Shown here piece by piece: positions 53,333-61,372 of a DNA stretch of 64,000 bases; the first letter of the stretch is position 1; each line of letters starts with the position of its first letter. A program made the position numbers and the translations under genes. The notes under the pieces are model-generated. The model worked only from the letters and a program-made list of their open reading frames with translations. It did no database searches and was not told the DNA's origin. Source of the stretch: Sphingomonas gei (GTDB lineage Bacteria > Pseudomonadota > Alphaproteobacteria > Sphingomonadales > Sphingomonadaceae); assembly GCF_004792685.1 (NCBI RefSeq), contig NZ_SRXT01000001.1:858998-922997 (forward strand), read 5' to 3'.

Positions 53333-54859
53333 CTATAGCGGAATGTTGTCATGCTTCTTCCACGGGTTCTCGAGCTGCTTGTTCCGCAGCTTGCGCAGCC
53401 CCAGTGCGATCCGTCGGCGCGTCGAATGCGGCAGGATCACTTCGTCGATGAAACCCTTGCTCGCCGCCACGAACGGATTGGCGAAGCGCGCCTCGTACTC
53501 GGCGGTCCGCTCGGCGATCTCCTCGGGCGTCTTGCCCCGGAAGATGATCTCGACCGCGCCTTTCGCCCCCATCACCGCGATCTCGGCGGTCGGCCAGGCG
53601 TAATTCAAGTCGCCGCGCAGGTGCTTCGACGCCATCACGTCATACGCGCCGCCATAAGCCTTGCGGGTGATCACTGTGATCTTGGGCACCGTCGCTTCGG
53701 CATAAGCGAACAGCAGCTTGGCGCCATGCTTGATGATCCCCGAATGCTCTTGCCCGACTCCCGGCAGGAAGCCCGGCACATCGACAAAGGTCAGGATCGG
53801 AATCTCGAACGCATCGCAGAAGCGCACGAACCGCGCCGCCTTCTTCGAAGAATTGATGTCGAGCACCCCCGCCAGCACCATCGGCTGGTTGGCGACGACG
53901 CCCACCGTGCGCCCCTCGATCCGGCCGAAGCCGATCAGGATATTCCCGGCGTGGGTCGGCTGGATCTCGAAGAATTCGCCCTCGTCGAGCACCTTCCGCA
54001 GGCATTCGTGCATGTCATACGGCTGGTTGGCACTCGGCGGGATCAGCGTGTCGAGGCTGGGCTCGAGCCGGTCCCACGGATCGTCGCACGGCCGCTCGGG
54101 AACGCTCTCCCGATTGGATGCGGGAAGGAAATCCACGAAGTCGCGGGCCGCGAGCAGCGCCTCGATGTCGTTGTCGAAAGCCACGTCTGCGACCCCCGAC
54201 TTCGTGGTATGCGTCACCGCTCCACCCAGTTCCTCCTGCGTGACGATCTCGTTGGTAACGGTCTTCACTACATCTGGGCCGGTGACGAACATGTACGACG
54301 AATCCTTCACCATGAAGATGAAGTCGGTCATCGCGGGAGAATAGACGGCCCCGCCTGCGCAGGGGCCCATGATCAGGCTCAATTGCGGCACCACGCCGCT
54401 GGCGAGCACGTTGCGCTGGAATACCTCAGCATAGCCGCCGAGCGACGCGACACCCTCCTGGATCCGCGCCCCGCCGCTGTCGTTGAGGCCGATCACCGGC
54501 GCGCCGACCTTCATCGCCATATCCATGATCTTACAGATCTTCTGCGCATGGCGCTCGGAGAGCGAGCCGCCGAACACGGTGAAGTCCTGGCTGAACACGA
54601 AGACCAGCCGGCCGTTGATCGTGCCGCTGCCAGTGACGACGCCGTCGCCGGGGACGATCTGCGTTTCCATGCCGAAATCGACGCAATTATGCTCGACATA
54701 CATGTCGAGCTCTTCGAACGAATCCTGATCGAGCAACACCTCGACGCGCTCGCGCGCAGTCAGCTTGCCCTTGCCGTGCTGCGCGTCGATGCGCTTCTGC
54801 CCGCCGCCCAGACGAGCAGCAATGCGGCGGCGCTCAAGTTCCTCGATCGTCGACGACAT
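53333..54859 (-). CDS. pccB: Propionyl-CoA carboxylase beta subunit (carboxyltransferase)
   Basis: 508 aa from ATG 54859 (GGAG seven bases upstream). Two crotonase-fold halves; [40 protein letters not shown] and [20 protein letters not shown] with [20 protein letters not shown] are PccB/AccD-like. Transfers CO2 from biotin to propionyl-CoA. First gene of the leftward operon. Confidence 0.95.
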   Translation of the reverse strand: MSSTIEELERRRIAARLGGGQKRIDAQHGKGKLTARERVEVLLDQDSFEELDMYVEHNCVDFGMETQIVPGDGVVTGSGTINGRLVFVFSQDFTVFGGSLSERHAQKICKIMDMAMKVGAPVIGLNDSGGARIQEGVASLGGYAEVFQRNVLASGVVPQLSLIMGPCAGGAVYSPAMTDFIFMVKDSSYMFVTGPDVVKTVTNEIVTQEELGGAVTHTTKSGVADVAFDNDIEALLAARDFVDFLPASNRESVPERPCDDPWDRLEPSLDTLIPPSANQPYDMHECLRKVLDEGEFFEIQPTHAGNILIGFGRIEGRTVGVVANQPMVLAGVLDINSSKKAARFVRFCDAFEIPILTFVDVPGFLPGVGQEHSGIIKHGAKLLFAYAEATVPKITVITRKAYGGAYDVMASKHLRGDLNYAWPTAEIAVMGAKGAVEIIFRGKTPEEIAERTAEYEARFANPFVAASKGFIDEVILPHSTRRRIALGLRKLRNKQLENPWKKHDNIPL

Positions 54860-55003
54860 GCAGGTCTCCAAGAGTGGCGCCTTCTGCACAGGGCATGCGC
54901 AGTCACGCAAATGCAATGTTGTAAAGTTGCGGCGGATAGGTTTGCAGAATATGACGAAGGAATGAGATGCACGCTCCGCTTGCCCCGAAACCTGCCCCTC
55001 ACG

Positions 55004-55125
55004 CCCTTCCCTGAAAGGGAGGGGATGGGGGTGGGTGCGAGCGTAGCGAGCCCATCGACGCAGCTCGTAGGGCGCGACCCTACGGGCCGCGCCCCCACCC
55101 CTAACCCCTCCCTTTCAGGGAGGGG
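55004..55125. repeat. Intergenic palindromic element upstream of the ScfR-type gene
   Basis: CCCTGAAAGGGAGGGG (55009-55024) is exactly inverted at 55105-55120, and GTAGGG-CGCGA-CCCTAC (55068-55084) forms an inner hairpin. It fills much of the 272-bp divergent gap between pccB and the regulator and ends just before the regulator's start codon, so the regulator's RBS (AGGGGAATTTG) is part of it. Confidence 0.65.
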
Positions 55126-55131
55126 AATTTG

Positions 55132-56538
55132 ATGAGCCAACCCCGCCGCCGCCTGTTCGAAGGCTTCCGCCTCCGCGATCTACGCCGGCGCCTCGTTCTC
55201 AGCCAGTCGGCGATGGCCGCGCGGCTCGGCATTTCGGTCCCCTATCTCTCGCAGATCGAGAATAACGGCCGCCCGATCACCGACGTGGTCCTCCTCGCGC
55301 TCGCCCGCGAATTTCCGATGGAGGCAGCCGACATCGGCGCCGAGGCCGAGACCTCGACTCTGCTGCGCACGATCGACGCTGCCACCGACACCAGCATCCC
55401 CGCGCATGCCCTGAGCGAGCCAGACGCTCGCCGCGGGCTCGAGCAGCAGCCCTTGCTCGCCCGCCGCCTCGTCGCGGTGCACGAGGCATGGCGCCGGAGC
55501 CAGGAGCAGCTCCGCGTCCTCGACGACCGCTTCGACAGCGGATCGAGCGACGCCGCGCCCTTGCCCTGGGAAGAGGTCCGCGACTGGTTCCAGGCCGAAG
55601 GCAATTATATCGACGCGATCGACCGCTCGGCTGAAGCCCTCGCCGACGCGATCGACGAAGGCCCGATCACCCAGGCACTCGAAGATCGACTGCGCCGCTG
55701 GCACGGCGTCGGCGTGATCGGCGAGGACAGCGACGGCAGCCAGCTCAGCCGATTCGACGAGGCGACACGGACTCTCGCGCTCAATTCGGGCCTCCCGCCC
55801 GAAAGCCGCGCCTTCCTCCTCGCCCACCGCCTCGTCCGCTACGAATTTGCCAATGAGATGCGCCACGTCGTCGCCGAGGCCGGGCTCGCCAGCCAGGCGT
55901 CACGCGAATTGCTCAGCGTCGGCCTCGCCAATTATGCGGCCGGCGCGCTGCTGATGCCCTATGGCCAGTTCCGCGCCCGCGCTCACGAAGTGCGCCACGA
56001 TATCGATCGGCTGCGTCAACGCTTCGGGGTCAGCTTCGAACAGGCGTGCCATCGCCTCTCCACGCTCCAGCGCCCGGGCGCGGCGGGACTGCCCTTCTTC
56101 TTCTGCCGGGTCGACATGGCCGGCAACATCACCAAGCGCCACTCGGCCACCCGGCTGCAATTCGCCGCGCTCGGCGGCGCCTGCCCCTTGTGGATCGTCC
56201 ATGAGGCCGTCGCGATCCCCGACCGCATCCTCGTCCAGCTCGCCGAGATGCCCGATGGCACGCGCTATGTCTCGATGGCCAAGGGGCTGGTCAAGCCGTC
56301 TGGCAGCTATGCCCGCCCGCCGCGGCGCTATGCGGTGGCTTTGGGCTGCGAAGAAGCCCACGCCGCAGACTTCGTCTATGCCGACGATCTCCGCCCCGGC
56401 GGGCCGGCGACGCCGATCGGCGCGAGCTGCCGCATCTGCCCGCGCACCGATTGCGACCAGCGCGCCTTTCCGCCGGCGGGCTCGGTGATCGAGATCGACG
56501 CCGACCGCCGCAGCGTGGTGCCCTACGCGTTTCGCTAG
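55132..56538 (+). CDS. Short-chain fatty-acyl-CoA regulator family protein (ScfR/PrpR-like, XRE + ImmA/IrrE)
   Basis: 468 aa from ATG 55132. N-terminal XRE HTH (LRDLRRRLVLSQSAMAARLGISVPYLSQIENNGRP), a middle IrrE-like domain (RAFLLAHRLVRYEFANEM, then YAAGALLMPYGQFRARAHEVRHD) and a C-terminal part with CRICPRTDCDQRAFPP. RamB/PrpR-type relatives control acetate or propionate genes. It is divergent from the propionyl-CoA operon and the probable regulator of it. Confidence 0.88.
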   Translation: MSQPRRRLFEGFRLRDLRRRLVLSQSAMAARLGISVPYLSQIENNGRPITDVVLLALAREFPMEAADIGAEAETSTLLRTIDAATDTSIPAHALSEPDARRGLEQQPLLARRLVAVHEAWRRSQEQLRVLDDRFDSGSSDAAPLPWEEVRDWFQAEGNYIDAIDRSAEALADAIDEGPITQALEDRLRRWHGVGVIGEDSDGSQLSRFDEATRTLALNSGLPPESRAFLLAHRLVRYEFANEMRHVVAEAGLASQASRELLSVGLANYAAGALLMPYGQFRARAHEVRHDIDRLRQRFGVSFEQACHRLSTLQRPGAAGLPFFFCRVDMAGNITKRHSATRLQFAALGGACPLWIVHEAVAIPDRILVQLAEMPDGTRYVSMAKGLVKPSGSYARPPRRYAVALGCEEAHAADFVYADDLRPGGPATPIGASCRICPRTDCDQRAFPPAGSVIEIDADRRSVVPYAFR

Positions 56539-56592
56539 AGCGCCGGGACAATCCGGCATAAAGCGCGCAATCGCCTCGATTCCGGAGACTGC

Positions 56593-57027
56593 ATGCCTTT
56601 CGTCAGCATCACGCGCCTTCGCATCCGATCCTGGCGCTTCCTCCCGGCATTCTTCCTCCACGCGTCGCGCTCGAACCGCCAGGTGTCCGCCGCGCCAGGC
56701 TTTCGCCGCGGGGCGCTGCTGCCCGATCGCCGCTGGACCTTCTGGACGCTGACACTGTGGGACAACGCCAAGGACATGCGCGCCTATATCACGGCGGGCG
56801 CCCACAAAAAGGCGATGCCCAAACTCATCCACTGGTGCGACGAGGCGAGCATCGTCCATTGGGAGCAACCCGATCTCACCCCGCCGAGCTGGCCCGAAGC
56901 CGATGCGCGAATGCGACGTGAGGGCCGGGCTTCGAAGCTTCGCAATCCGACCGCGGCGCATCTCGCAATGGCGTTCGCCCCCGTTCGGGACGGCACCGGG
57001 GCGCCAATCAAGCCGCGAGGATCGTAG
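56593..57027 (+). CDS. DUF3291-like protein (dimeric alpha/beta-barrel type)
   Basis: 144 aa, ATG 56593 after GGAG. Begins MPFVSITRLRIRSWRFLPAFF; GFRRGALLPDRRWTFWTLTLWDNAKDMRAYITAGAHKKAMPKL resembles ABM/DUF3291-type spheroidene-monooxygenase-like domains. C-terminal 40 residues look disordered. No pathway link in the surroundings. Confidence 0.62.
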   Translation: MPFVSITRLRIRSWRFLPAFFLHASRSNRQVSAAPGFRRGALLPDRRWTFWTLTLWDNAKDMRAYITAGAHKKAMPKLIHWCDEASIVHWEQPDLTPPSWPEADARMRREGRASKLRNPTAAHLAMAFAPVRDGTGAPIKPRGS

Positions 57028-57094
57028 CGAACGGTTGCGGGCCTGACCTCCGCCATGGCATACCCGATCCACGAAAAACCTTGGGAGAGGGTTC

Positions 57095-57856
57095 ATGGCC
57101 ACCGCGCTCGCGCAGACGCCCGGCATCAGCGAAGCCGAATCGGAAGCCCGCCAGCAGCTCGCCGCCTGCTACCGCGTGTTCGATCATCTCGGCTGGTCCG
57201 AGATGATCTACAACCACATCACCGTGAAGCTGCCCGGCGACGAGGGCGCGTTCCTGATCAACCCGTTCGGGCTGCATTTCAGCGAAGTGAAGGCGTCGAA
57301 CCTCGTCAAGATCGACATAGACGGCAACAAACTCGATGATTCACCTTACCCGGTGAACCGCGCGGGCTTCGTCCAGCACGCGCTGTTCCATCGTCATCTG
57401 CCCGACGCGCATTGCATCATGCACACGCATACCACCGCCGGGATGGCCGTCAGCAGCGTGAAGGGCGGCCTGCGCCCGACCAATTTCTACGCCTGCAACT
57501 TCGCCGGCCAGATCGCCTATCACGATTTCGAAGGGGTGACGGTGCGCGACGAGGAGGGCGAACGCCTGCTCGCCAATCTCGGCGACAAGCGCGTGATGCT
57601 GCTGCGCAACCACGGCATCTTGGTGATGGGCCGCACCTTGCCTGAGGCGTTCGTCAAGCATTGGGCACTCCAGCGCGCCTGCGAGATCCAGGTCGCGACG
57701 ACGGCGATGGGCGAACCCTTGCTGGTGGCGGACGACGTCGTCACGGTTCACCAGCGCGACCTCCACATGGCGCAAGTCCCCGGCGGCCCCGGTGCAGCAG
57801 ACTTCGCCGCGATGGTCCGGCTGGTTGACCGGGTCGACAGGAGTTGGCGGGAATAA
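57095..57856 (+). CDS. Class II aldolase/adducin family protein
   Basis: 253 aa. Zinc ligands in IMHTHTTAGMAVSSV (His-x-His) and LLRNHGILVMGRTLPEAF (His), and SEMIYNHITVKLPGDEG at the start. Such enzymes cleave or epimerise sugar phosphates; many are annotated only by fold. Start ATG 57095 follows GGGAGAGG. Convergent with the LigB-type gene. Confidence 0.9.
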   Translation: MATALAQTPGISEAESEARQQLAACYRVFDHLGWSEMIYNHITVKLPGDEGAFLINPFGLHFSEVKASNLVKIDIDGNKLDDSPYPVNRAGFVQHALFHRHLPDAHCIMHTHTTAGMAVSSVKGGLRPTNFYACNFAGQIAYHDFEGVTVRDEEGERLLANLGDKRVMLLRNHGILVMGRTLPEAFVKHWALQRACEIQVATTAMGEPLLVADDVVTVHQRDLHMAQVPGGPGAADFAAMVRLVDRVDRSWRE

Positions 57857-57860
57857 ATCC

Positions 57861-57881
57861 TCTCCCATCGGAAAAGGGAGA
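57861..57881. terminator. Bidirectional hairpin between convergent genes
   Basis: TCTCCC-N9-GGGAGA lies in the 31-bp gap between the aldolase stop and the stop of the LigB-type gene. Short stem without a T run, so only a weak candidate for transcription end on both sides. Confidence 0.4.
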
Positions 57882-57887
57882 ATGAGC

Positions 57888-58688
57888 CTACCCAAACCGG
57901 AACCCGCTGACTGCCCAGCCCAGCACATGGTCGCGATAATCCGCCACCGCCGGCCCCTGCCCGCCAGCACCGAGCGCGACCATCAGCGGCAATAGATGCT
58001 CTTCGCGCGGATGCGCGAAATGCGCATGCGGCAAGCTGTCCCAAGCCGCCACCCGTTCCGCCCGGCGAGCCGGATCGGGATCGGTGACCGCATCGACCAG
58101 CGCCGCGTCCCATTCGTCGGCGACCGGCGTCACCTGCGGCCCCCGCGCGCGCAGATTGTGAAAGCTCATGCCCGACCCGACGATCAACACGCCTTCGTCG
58201 CGCAGCGGCGCCAGCGCCCGACCGATCGCGATATGCGCCGAAGCATCTAGATCCTCGCGCAGCGACATCTGAACCAACGGAATGTCCGACCCCGGCACCG
58301 CGACCATCATCGGAATGAACACGCCATGGTCCCAGCCACGCTCGCGTTCGACTCCGACCGGGAATCCCACCCCCTCGAGCAGCGCCTTGGCCCGCATCGC
58401 CACTTTGGGCGCACCGGGCGCGTCCCAGCGCAGCCGATAGGTATGCTCGGGGAAGCCGCCATAATCGTACAACAGCGGCTGGCCGCTGCCGGCATGCACG
58501 GTCGCGTCAGCCTCCTCCCAATGCCCCGAAACCAGCAGGATCGCCTTCGGCCGCTCGGGCAGGCTCTGGATCAGCCCGGCGAGATAGGCCTGCATCGGCT
58601 GCCACATCGGATCGGCAGGACCGCCATCCGGATCCATGAAGAAGCACGGGCCACCGCCATGCGGGATGAAAAGAGTTGGAAGTGTCAT
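57888..58688 (-). CDS. LigB/DODA-type extradiol ring-cleavage dioxygenase (YgiD-like)
   Basis: 266 aa from ATG 58688. Metal-site His in TLFIPHGGGPCFFMDP, VSGHWEEADATVHAG, GWDHGVFIPMMVAVPG and LVGSGMSFHNLRA-like; PHAHFAHPREEHLLPLMVALG follows. Family members cleave aromatic diols, such as DOPA, at a single Fe or Zn. The substrate here is unknown. No strong RBS before ATG. Confidence 0.88.
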   Translation of the reverse strand: MTLPTLFIPHGGGPCFFMDPDGGPADPMWQPMQAYLAGLIQSLPERPKAILLVSGHWEEADATVHAGSGQPLLYDYGGFPEHTYRLRWDAPGAPKVAMRAKALLEGVGFPVGVERERGWDHGVFIPMMVAVPGSDIPLVQMSLREDLDASAHIAIGRALAPLRDEGVLIVGSGMSFHNLRARGPQVTPVADEWDAALVDAVTDPDPARRAERVAAWDSLPHAHFAHPREEHLLPLMVALGAGGQGPAVADYRDHVLGWAVSGFRFG

Positions 58689-58755
58689 CGCAGATATGTC
58701 GAGCCGCAGCGCACCACACACAAGGTTCGTTTCGGAAACGCGTCGTTTCTGATCG

Positions 58756-58779
58756 CTCCCTCCTGCTTGCGGGAGGGAG
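58756..58779. repeat. Hairpin CTCCCTCC-N8-GGAGGGAG
   Basis: An 8-bp inverted repeat in the 203-bp divergent gap (58689-58891) between the dioxygenase and the [2Fe-2S] gene. Similar in composition to the arms of the other palindromic spacers. The rest of the gap shows no gene. Confidence 0.45.
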
Positions 58780-58891
58780 TGCCAAGAGAAAGCCCGGGGG
58801 GCTTGCCCGAGCCGACACTGGGAGGGCATGATCGGAAGATGATCAGGCCGAACAGCCCCTCCCCTAACCCCTGCACGCGGAGCGGGAACAA

Positions 58892-59401
58892 GTGACTCGC
58901 TTCACCGTCAACAACCAGCCGGTCGAGTATAGGATGGACCCGCGCACCCCCCTGCTCTGGGCGTTGCGCGATGCCTCCAACCTAACCGGCACCAAATATG
59001 GCTGCGGCACCGGCGATTGCGGCGCCTGTGCGGTCGACGTCGACGGCGGGCTGCGGCTCGCCTGCCAGGAAACGATCGGCGCGCTCGAGGGGACCTTCGT
59101 CACGACGATCGAGGGGCTGTCGAAGGATCGCGGCCATCCGGTGCAGCAGGCGCTGCTCGCCACAAATGTCGTCCAGTGCGGCTATTGCATCCCCGGCATC
59201 GTCATGGCCGCGTCGGTCTTGCTGCGCAGCAATCGCAACCCGAGCGAAGACGACATCAAGGGCGCGATCCCGAATATCTGCCGCTGCGGCATCTATCCGC
59301 GGCTGATCGGCGCGATCACCGAGGCGGGGCGATCCGCGCGCGGCGATGCCGCGTTGCCGCAGGAGCCCGAACCGCAAGTCGAAACTCCGGCCGTCGAATG
59401 A
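58892..59401 (+). CDS. (2Fe-2S)-binding small subunit of a xanthine-oxidase-family hydroxylase
   Basis: 169 aa, GTG start. Plant-type cluster Cys in GCGTGDCGACAVDVDGGLRLAC (38, 43, 46, 58) and the second cluster QCGYCIPGIVM with NICRCGIYPRLIGA. IorA/CoxS-like. Normally followed by a molybdopterin large subunit; here the next gene is rcnB-like, so the partner is elsewhere or lost. Confidence 0.9.
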   Translation: MTRFTVNNQPVEYRMDPRTPLLWALRDASNLTGTKYGCGTGDCGACAVDVDGGLRLACQETIGALEGTFVTTIEGLSKDRGHPVQQALLATNVVQCGYCIPGIVMAASVLLRSNRNPSEDDIKGAIPNICRCGIYPRLIGAITEAGRSARGDAALPQEPEPQVETPAVE

Positions 59402-59522
59402 AAATTTGCCCAATTCTTTCAGTCACCTTTCACCGCAATTCAGCAACCGCTCATCCGCCCGCGTTTAAAGCAATTCCACGATGTAGCCCGGCCTTTCGCC
59501 GGCCTCGACGGAGACAGTTGAG

Positions 59523-60494
59523 ATGAAGAAGACCTTGCTCGCGGCGATCATCGCCGCAACGGCTCTGGTCCCGCCGGCGGCACTTGCACAGGACCGCGGA
59601 CGCTGGGGCGGTCGCGACCGCTCGGGTGGGAGCCAGTCATCCGAAGTTCGCCAGAATCGCGGCGAATGGCGTCAGCAGCAGAGCCAGCAGGCCCGACCCC
59701 AAGCTGAACAGCAGGCCCAACCCCGGGCGCAGCGACAGTGGAATGGCAGCGGCGAACGCCCGCAGCGGCAGCAGCAGGCGCCGCAGCAACAGGCCCCGCA
59801 GGCCGTGCCGCAGCAATCCTTGCAACAGCAACAGCAGCAGCGCTGGGGCGGCAATCGCGGCGATCGCAGCCAGTGGAACAACACTGGCGATCGGTCGCGC
59901 TGGACGGGCAACCGCAGCCAATGGAACGGCGGCGACCGCCGTCCGGATGCGGGCCAGCAGCTCGACCAGCAGCGTCAGCAGCAGTTCCGCGGCGACCGCA
60001 ACCGTGCGAACGGCGATCGCAGCCAGTTCAACCGCGGCAACCGCGACTGGAATGGCGAGCGCAATGGCAATCGCTATGACAGCAACCGCGGCTGGAACGG
60101 CGACCGCAACGGCAATCGCTATGATAGCAACCGCGGCTGGAACGGCGACCGCAACGGCAATCGCTATGACAGCAACCGCGGCCGCTGGAACAATAATTGG
60201 CGCAACGATCGCCGCTATGATTGGCGCGGCTATCGCAACGGCAATCGCAGCCTTTATCGCCTGCCGCGTTATTACGCGCCGAGCGGCTGGGGATACGGCT
60301 ATCGCCGCTTCGGGATCGGCTCGATGCTCGATTCGATCCTCTATTCGTCGAGCTACTGGATCAACGATCCGTTCTATTATCGCCTGCCCGAAGTTGACGG
60401 CCCGTATCGCTGGGTGCGCTATTACAACGATGCGCTGCTGATCGACATCTACAGCGGCGAGGTGGTCGACACCATCTACGACATCTTCTGGTAA
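59523..60494 (+). CDS. RcnB family protein with low-complexity repeat region
   Basis: 323 aa. Signal MKKTLLAAIIAATALVPPAALAQ; a long Arg/Gln/Asn/Gly-rich region including three 15-residue repeats (RNGNRYDSNRGWNGD); then the RcnB-type domain (YYAPSGWGYGYRRFGIGSML, YRWVRYYNDALLIDIYSGEV). RcnB proteins act in the periplasm in nickel/cobalt homeostasis in E. coli; many sphingomonad members are probably structural. Ends before a strong hairpin. Confidence 0.85.
   Translation: MKKTLLAAIIAATALVPPAALAQDRGRWGGRDRSGGSQSSEVRQNRGEWRQQQSQQARPQAEQQAQPRAQRQWNGSGERPQRQQQAPQQQAPQAVPQQSLQQQQQQRWGGNRGDRSQWNNTGDRSRWTGNRSQWNGGDRRPDAGQQLDQQRQQQFRGDRNRANGDRSQFNRGNRDWNGERNGNRYDSNRGWNGDRNGNRYDSNRGWNGDRNGNRYDSNRGRWNNNWRNDRRYDWRGYRNGNRSLYRLPRYYAPSGWGYGYRRFGIGSMLDSILYSSSYWINDPFYYRLPEVDGPYRWVRYYNDALLIDIYSGEVVDTIYDIFW
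60060..60194 (+). repeat. Three tandem 45-bp repeats inside the RcnB-like gene
   Basis: Units start at 60060, 60105 and 60150 (consensus begins CGCAACGGCAATCGCTATGA). The first two are nearly identical; the third changes after the NRG codons. They encode RNGNRYDSNRGWNGD. Repeat number could vary between strains by slippage. Confidence 0.85.
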
Positions 60495-60521
60495 GGAAGC
60501 CCGCAGCCTTGCTGGAGATCT

Positions 60522-60547
60522 GGGGCCCGGCGGCGACGCCGGGCCCC
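60522..60547 (+). terminator. Strong hairpin after the RcnB-like gene
   Basis: GGGGCCCGGC-GGCGAC-GCCGGGCCCC: a perfect 10-bp stem with a 6-base loop, 28 bases after the stop, followed by TTGCAAATCTT. Good rho-independent-like terminator. Confidence 0.7.
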
Positions 60548-60582
60548 TTGCAAATCTTGGCGCGCCGCGCGATTTCGCGAGC

Positions 60583-61323
60583 GTGAGCAAGAACCAGAAT
60601 GACGGCCGGGTCTCGGGCGGCCCCTCCCCCGTCCGCGCCCGCATCGGCCGCGACGTCTCCACGCGGCTGGAGGCGAACCCCGCCGTCCGCCGCGCCAAGA
60701 CCGACGCGGCGCAGATGTATACCTGTTCCGATTTCCTCAGCGCCGCCGAGTGCGACACGCTGATCGAGCTGATCGATTCGAATGCGCGCCCGTCCACATT
60801 GCTCGCGGTCAGCGAAGATCCCGATTACCGCACCAGCCACAGCTCGGACCTCCACCGCTGGTCGGCGGAGATATTGGCCGTCGACCGGCGCATCGCCGAC
60901 CTGCTCGGCATCCCCGAGGAGCATGCCGAGACGCTCCAGGGCCAGCGTTATGCGGTGAACCAGCAATTCCGCGCGCATTGCGACTATTTCCACGAGTCGA
61001 GCGACTATTGGCCCAAGATGCAGGAGACCGGCGGCCAGCGCACCTGGACCGCGATGGCCTATCTCAACGACGTGCCCGAGGGCGGCGCGACCTGGTTTCC
61101 CCGCGCCGGCATCCGCTTCAAGCCCAAGCGCGGGCTGCTCGTCGTGTGGAACAACATGACACCTGACGGTACGCCCAATTACGATACGCTCCACGAAGGC
61201 ATGCGCGTGCTCGAAGGGACCAAATATATCGTCACCAAATGGTTCCGCGAGGAGCCGTGGATCAAGGATTACATCCAGACCTATGTCGCCGGGGGGATAG
61301 AGAACGCCCCGGGAACAGCCTGA
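60583..61323 (+). CDS. 2-oxoglutarate/Fe(II) oxygenase, prolyl 4-hydroxylase-like
   Basis: 246 aa, GTG start (weak RBS). P4Hc domain: Fe ligands His and Asp in FRAHCDYFHESSDYW, a third His in YDTLHEGMRVLEGTKYIVTKWFRE with the 2OG-binding Lys. TAMAYLNDVPEGGATWFPRAG is typical. Might hydroxylate prolines on a partner protein. Sits before recJ. Confidence 0.88.
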   Translation: MSKNQNDGRVSGGPSPVRARIGRDVSTRLEANPAVRRAKTDAAQMYTCSDFLSAAECDTLIELIDSNARPSTLLAVSEDPDYRTSHSSDLHRWSAEILAVDRRIADLLGIPEEHAETLQGQRYAVNQQFRAHCDYFHESSDYWPKMQETGGQRTWTAMAYLNDVPEGGATWFPRAGIRFKPKRGLLVVWNNMTPDGTPNYDTLHEGMRVLEGTKYIVTKWFREEPWIKDYIQTYVAGGIENAPGTA

Positions 61324-61372
61324 GCCGAGTCCCGCTCTCGACATCCCGGGCTGCCACGGCCAAACACCCGCA

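Noticed and set aside
53351..55132. 593-codon open frame antisense to pccB
   Set aside because: Mirror-frame artefact; pccB motifs lie on the opposite strand.
60060..60194. CRISPR array or regulatory repeat
   Set aside because: Units are directly adjacent, in frame and coding; there are no spacers.
59637..60797. 386-codon Ala/Ile/Val-rich frame antisense to the RcnB-like gene
   Set aside because: Alternating AIAVAV composition is the reverse complement of the Asn/Arg/Gly repeats, not a membrane protein.
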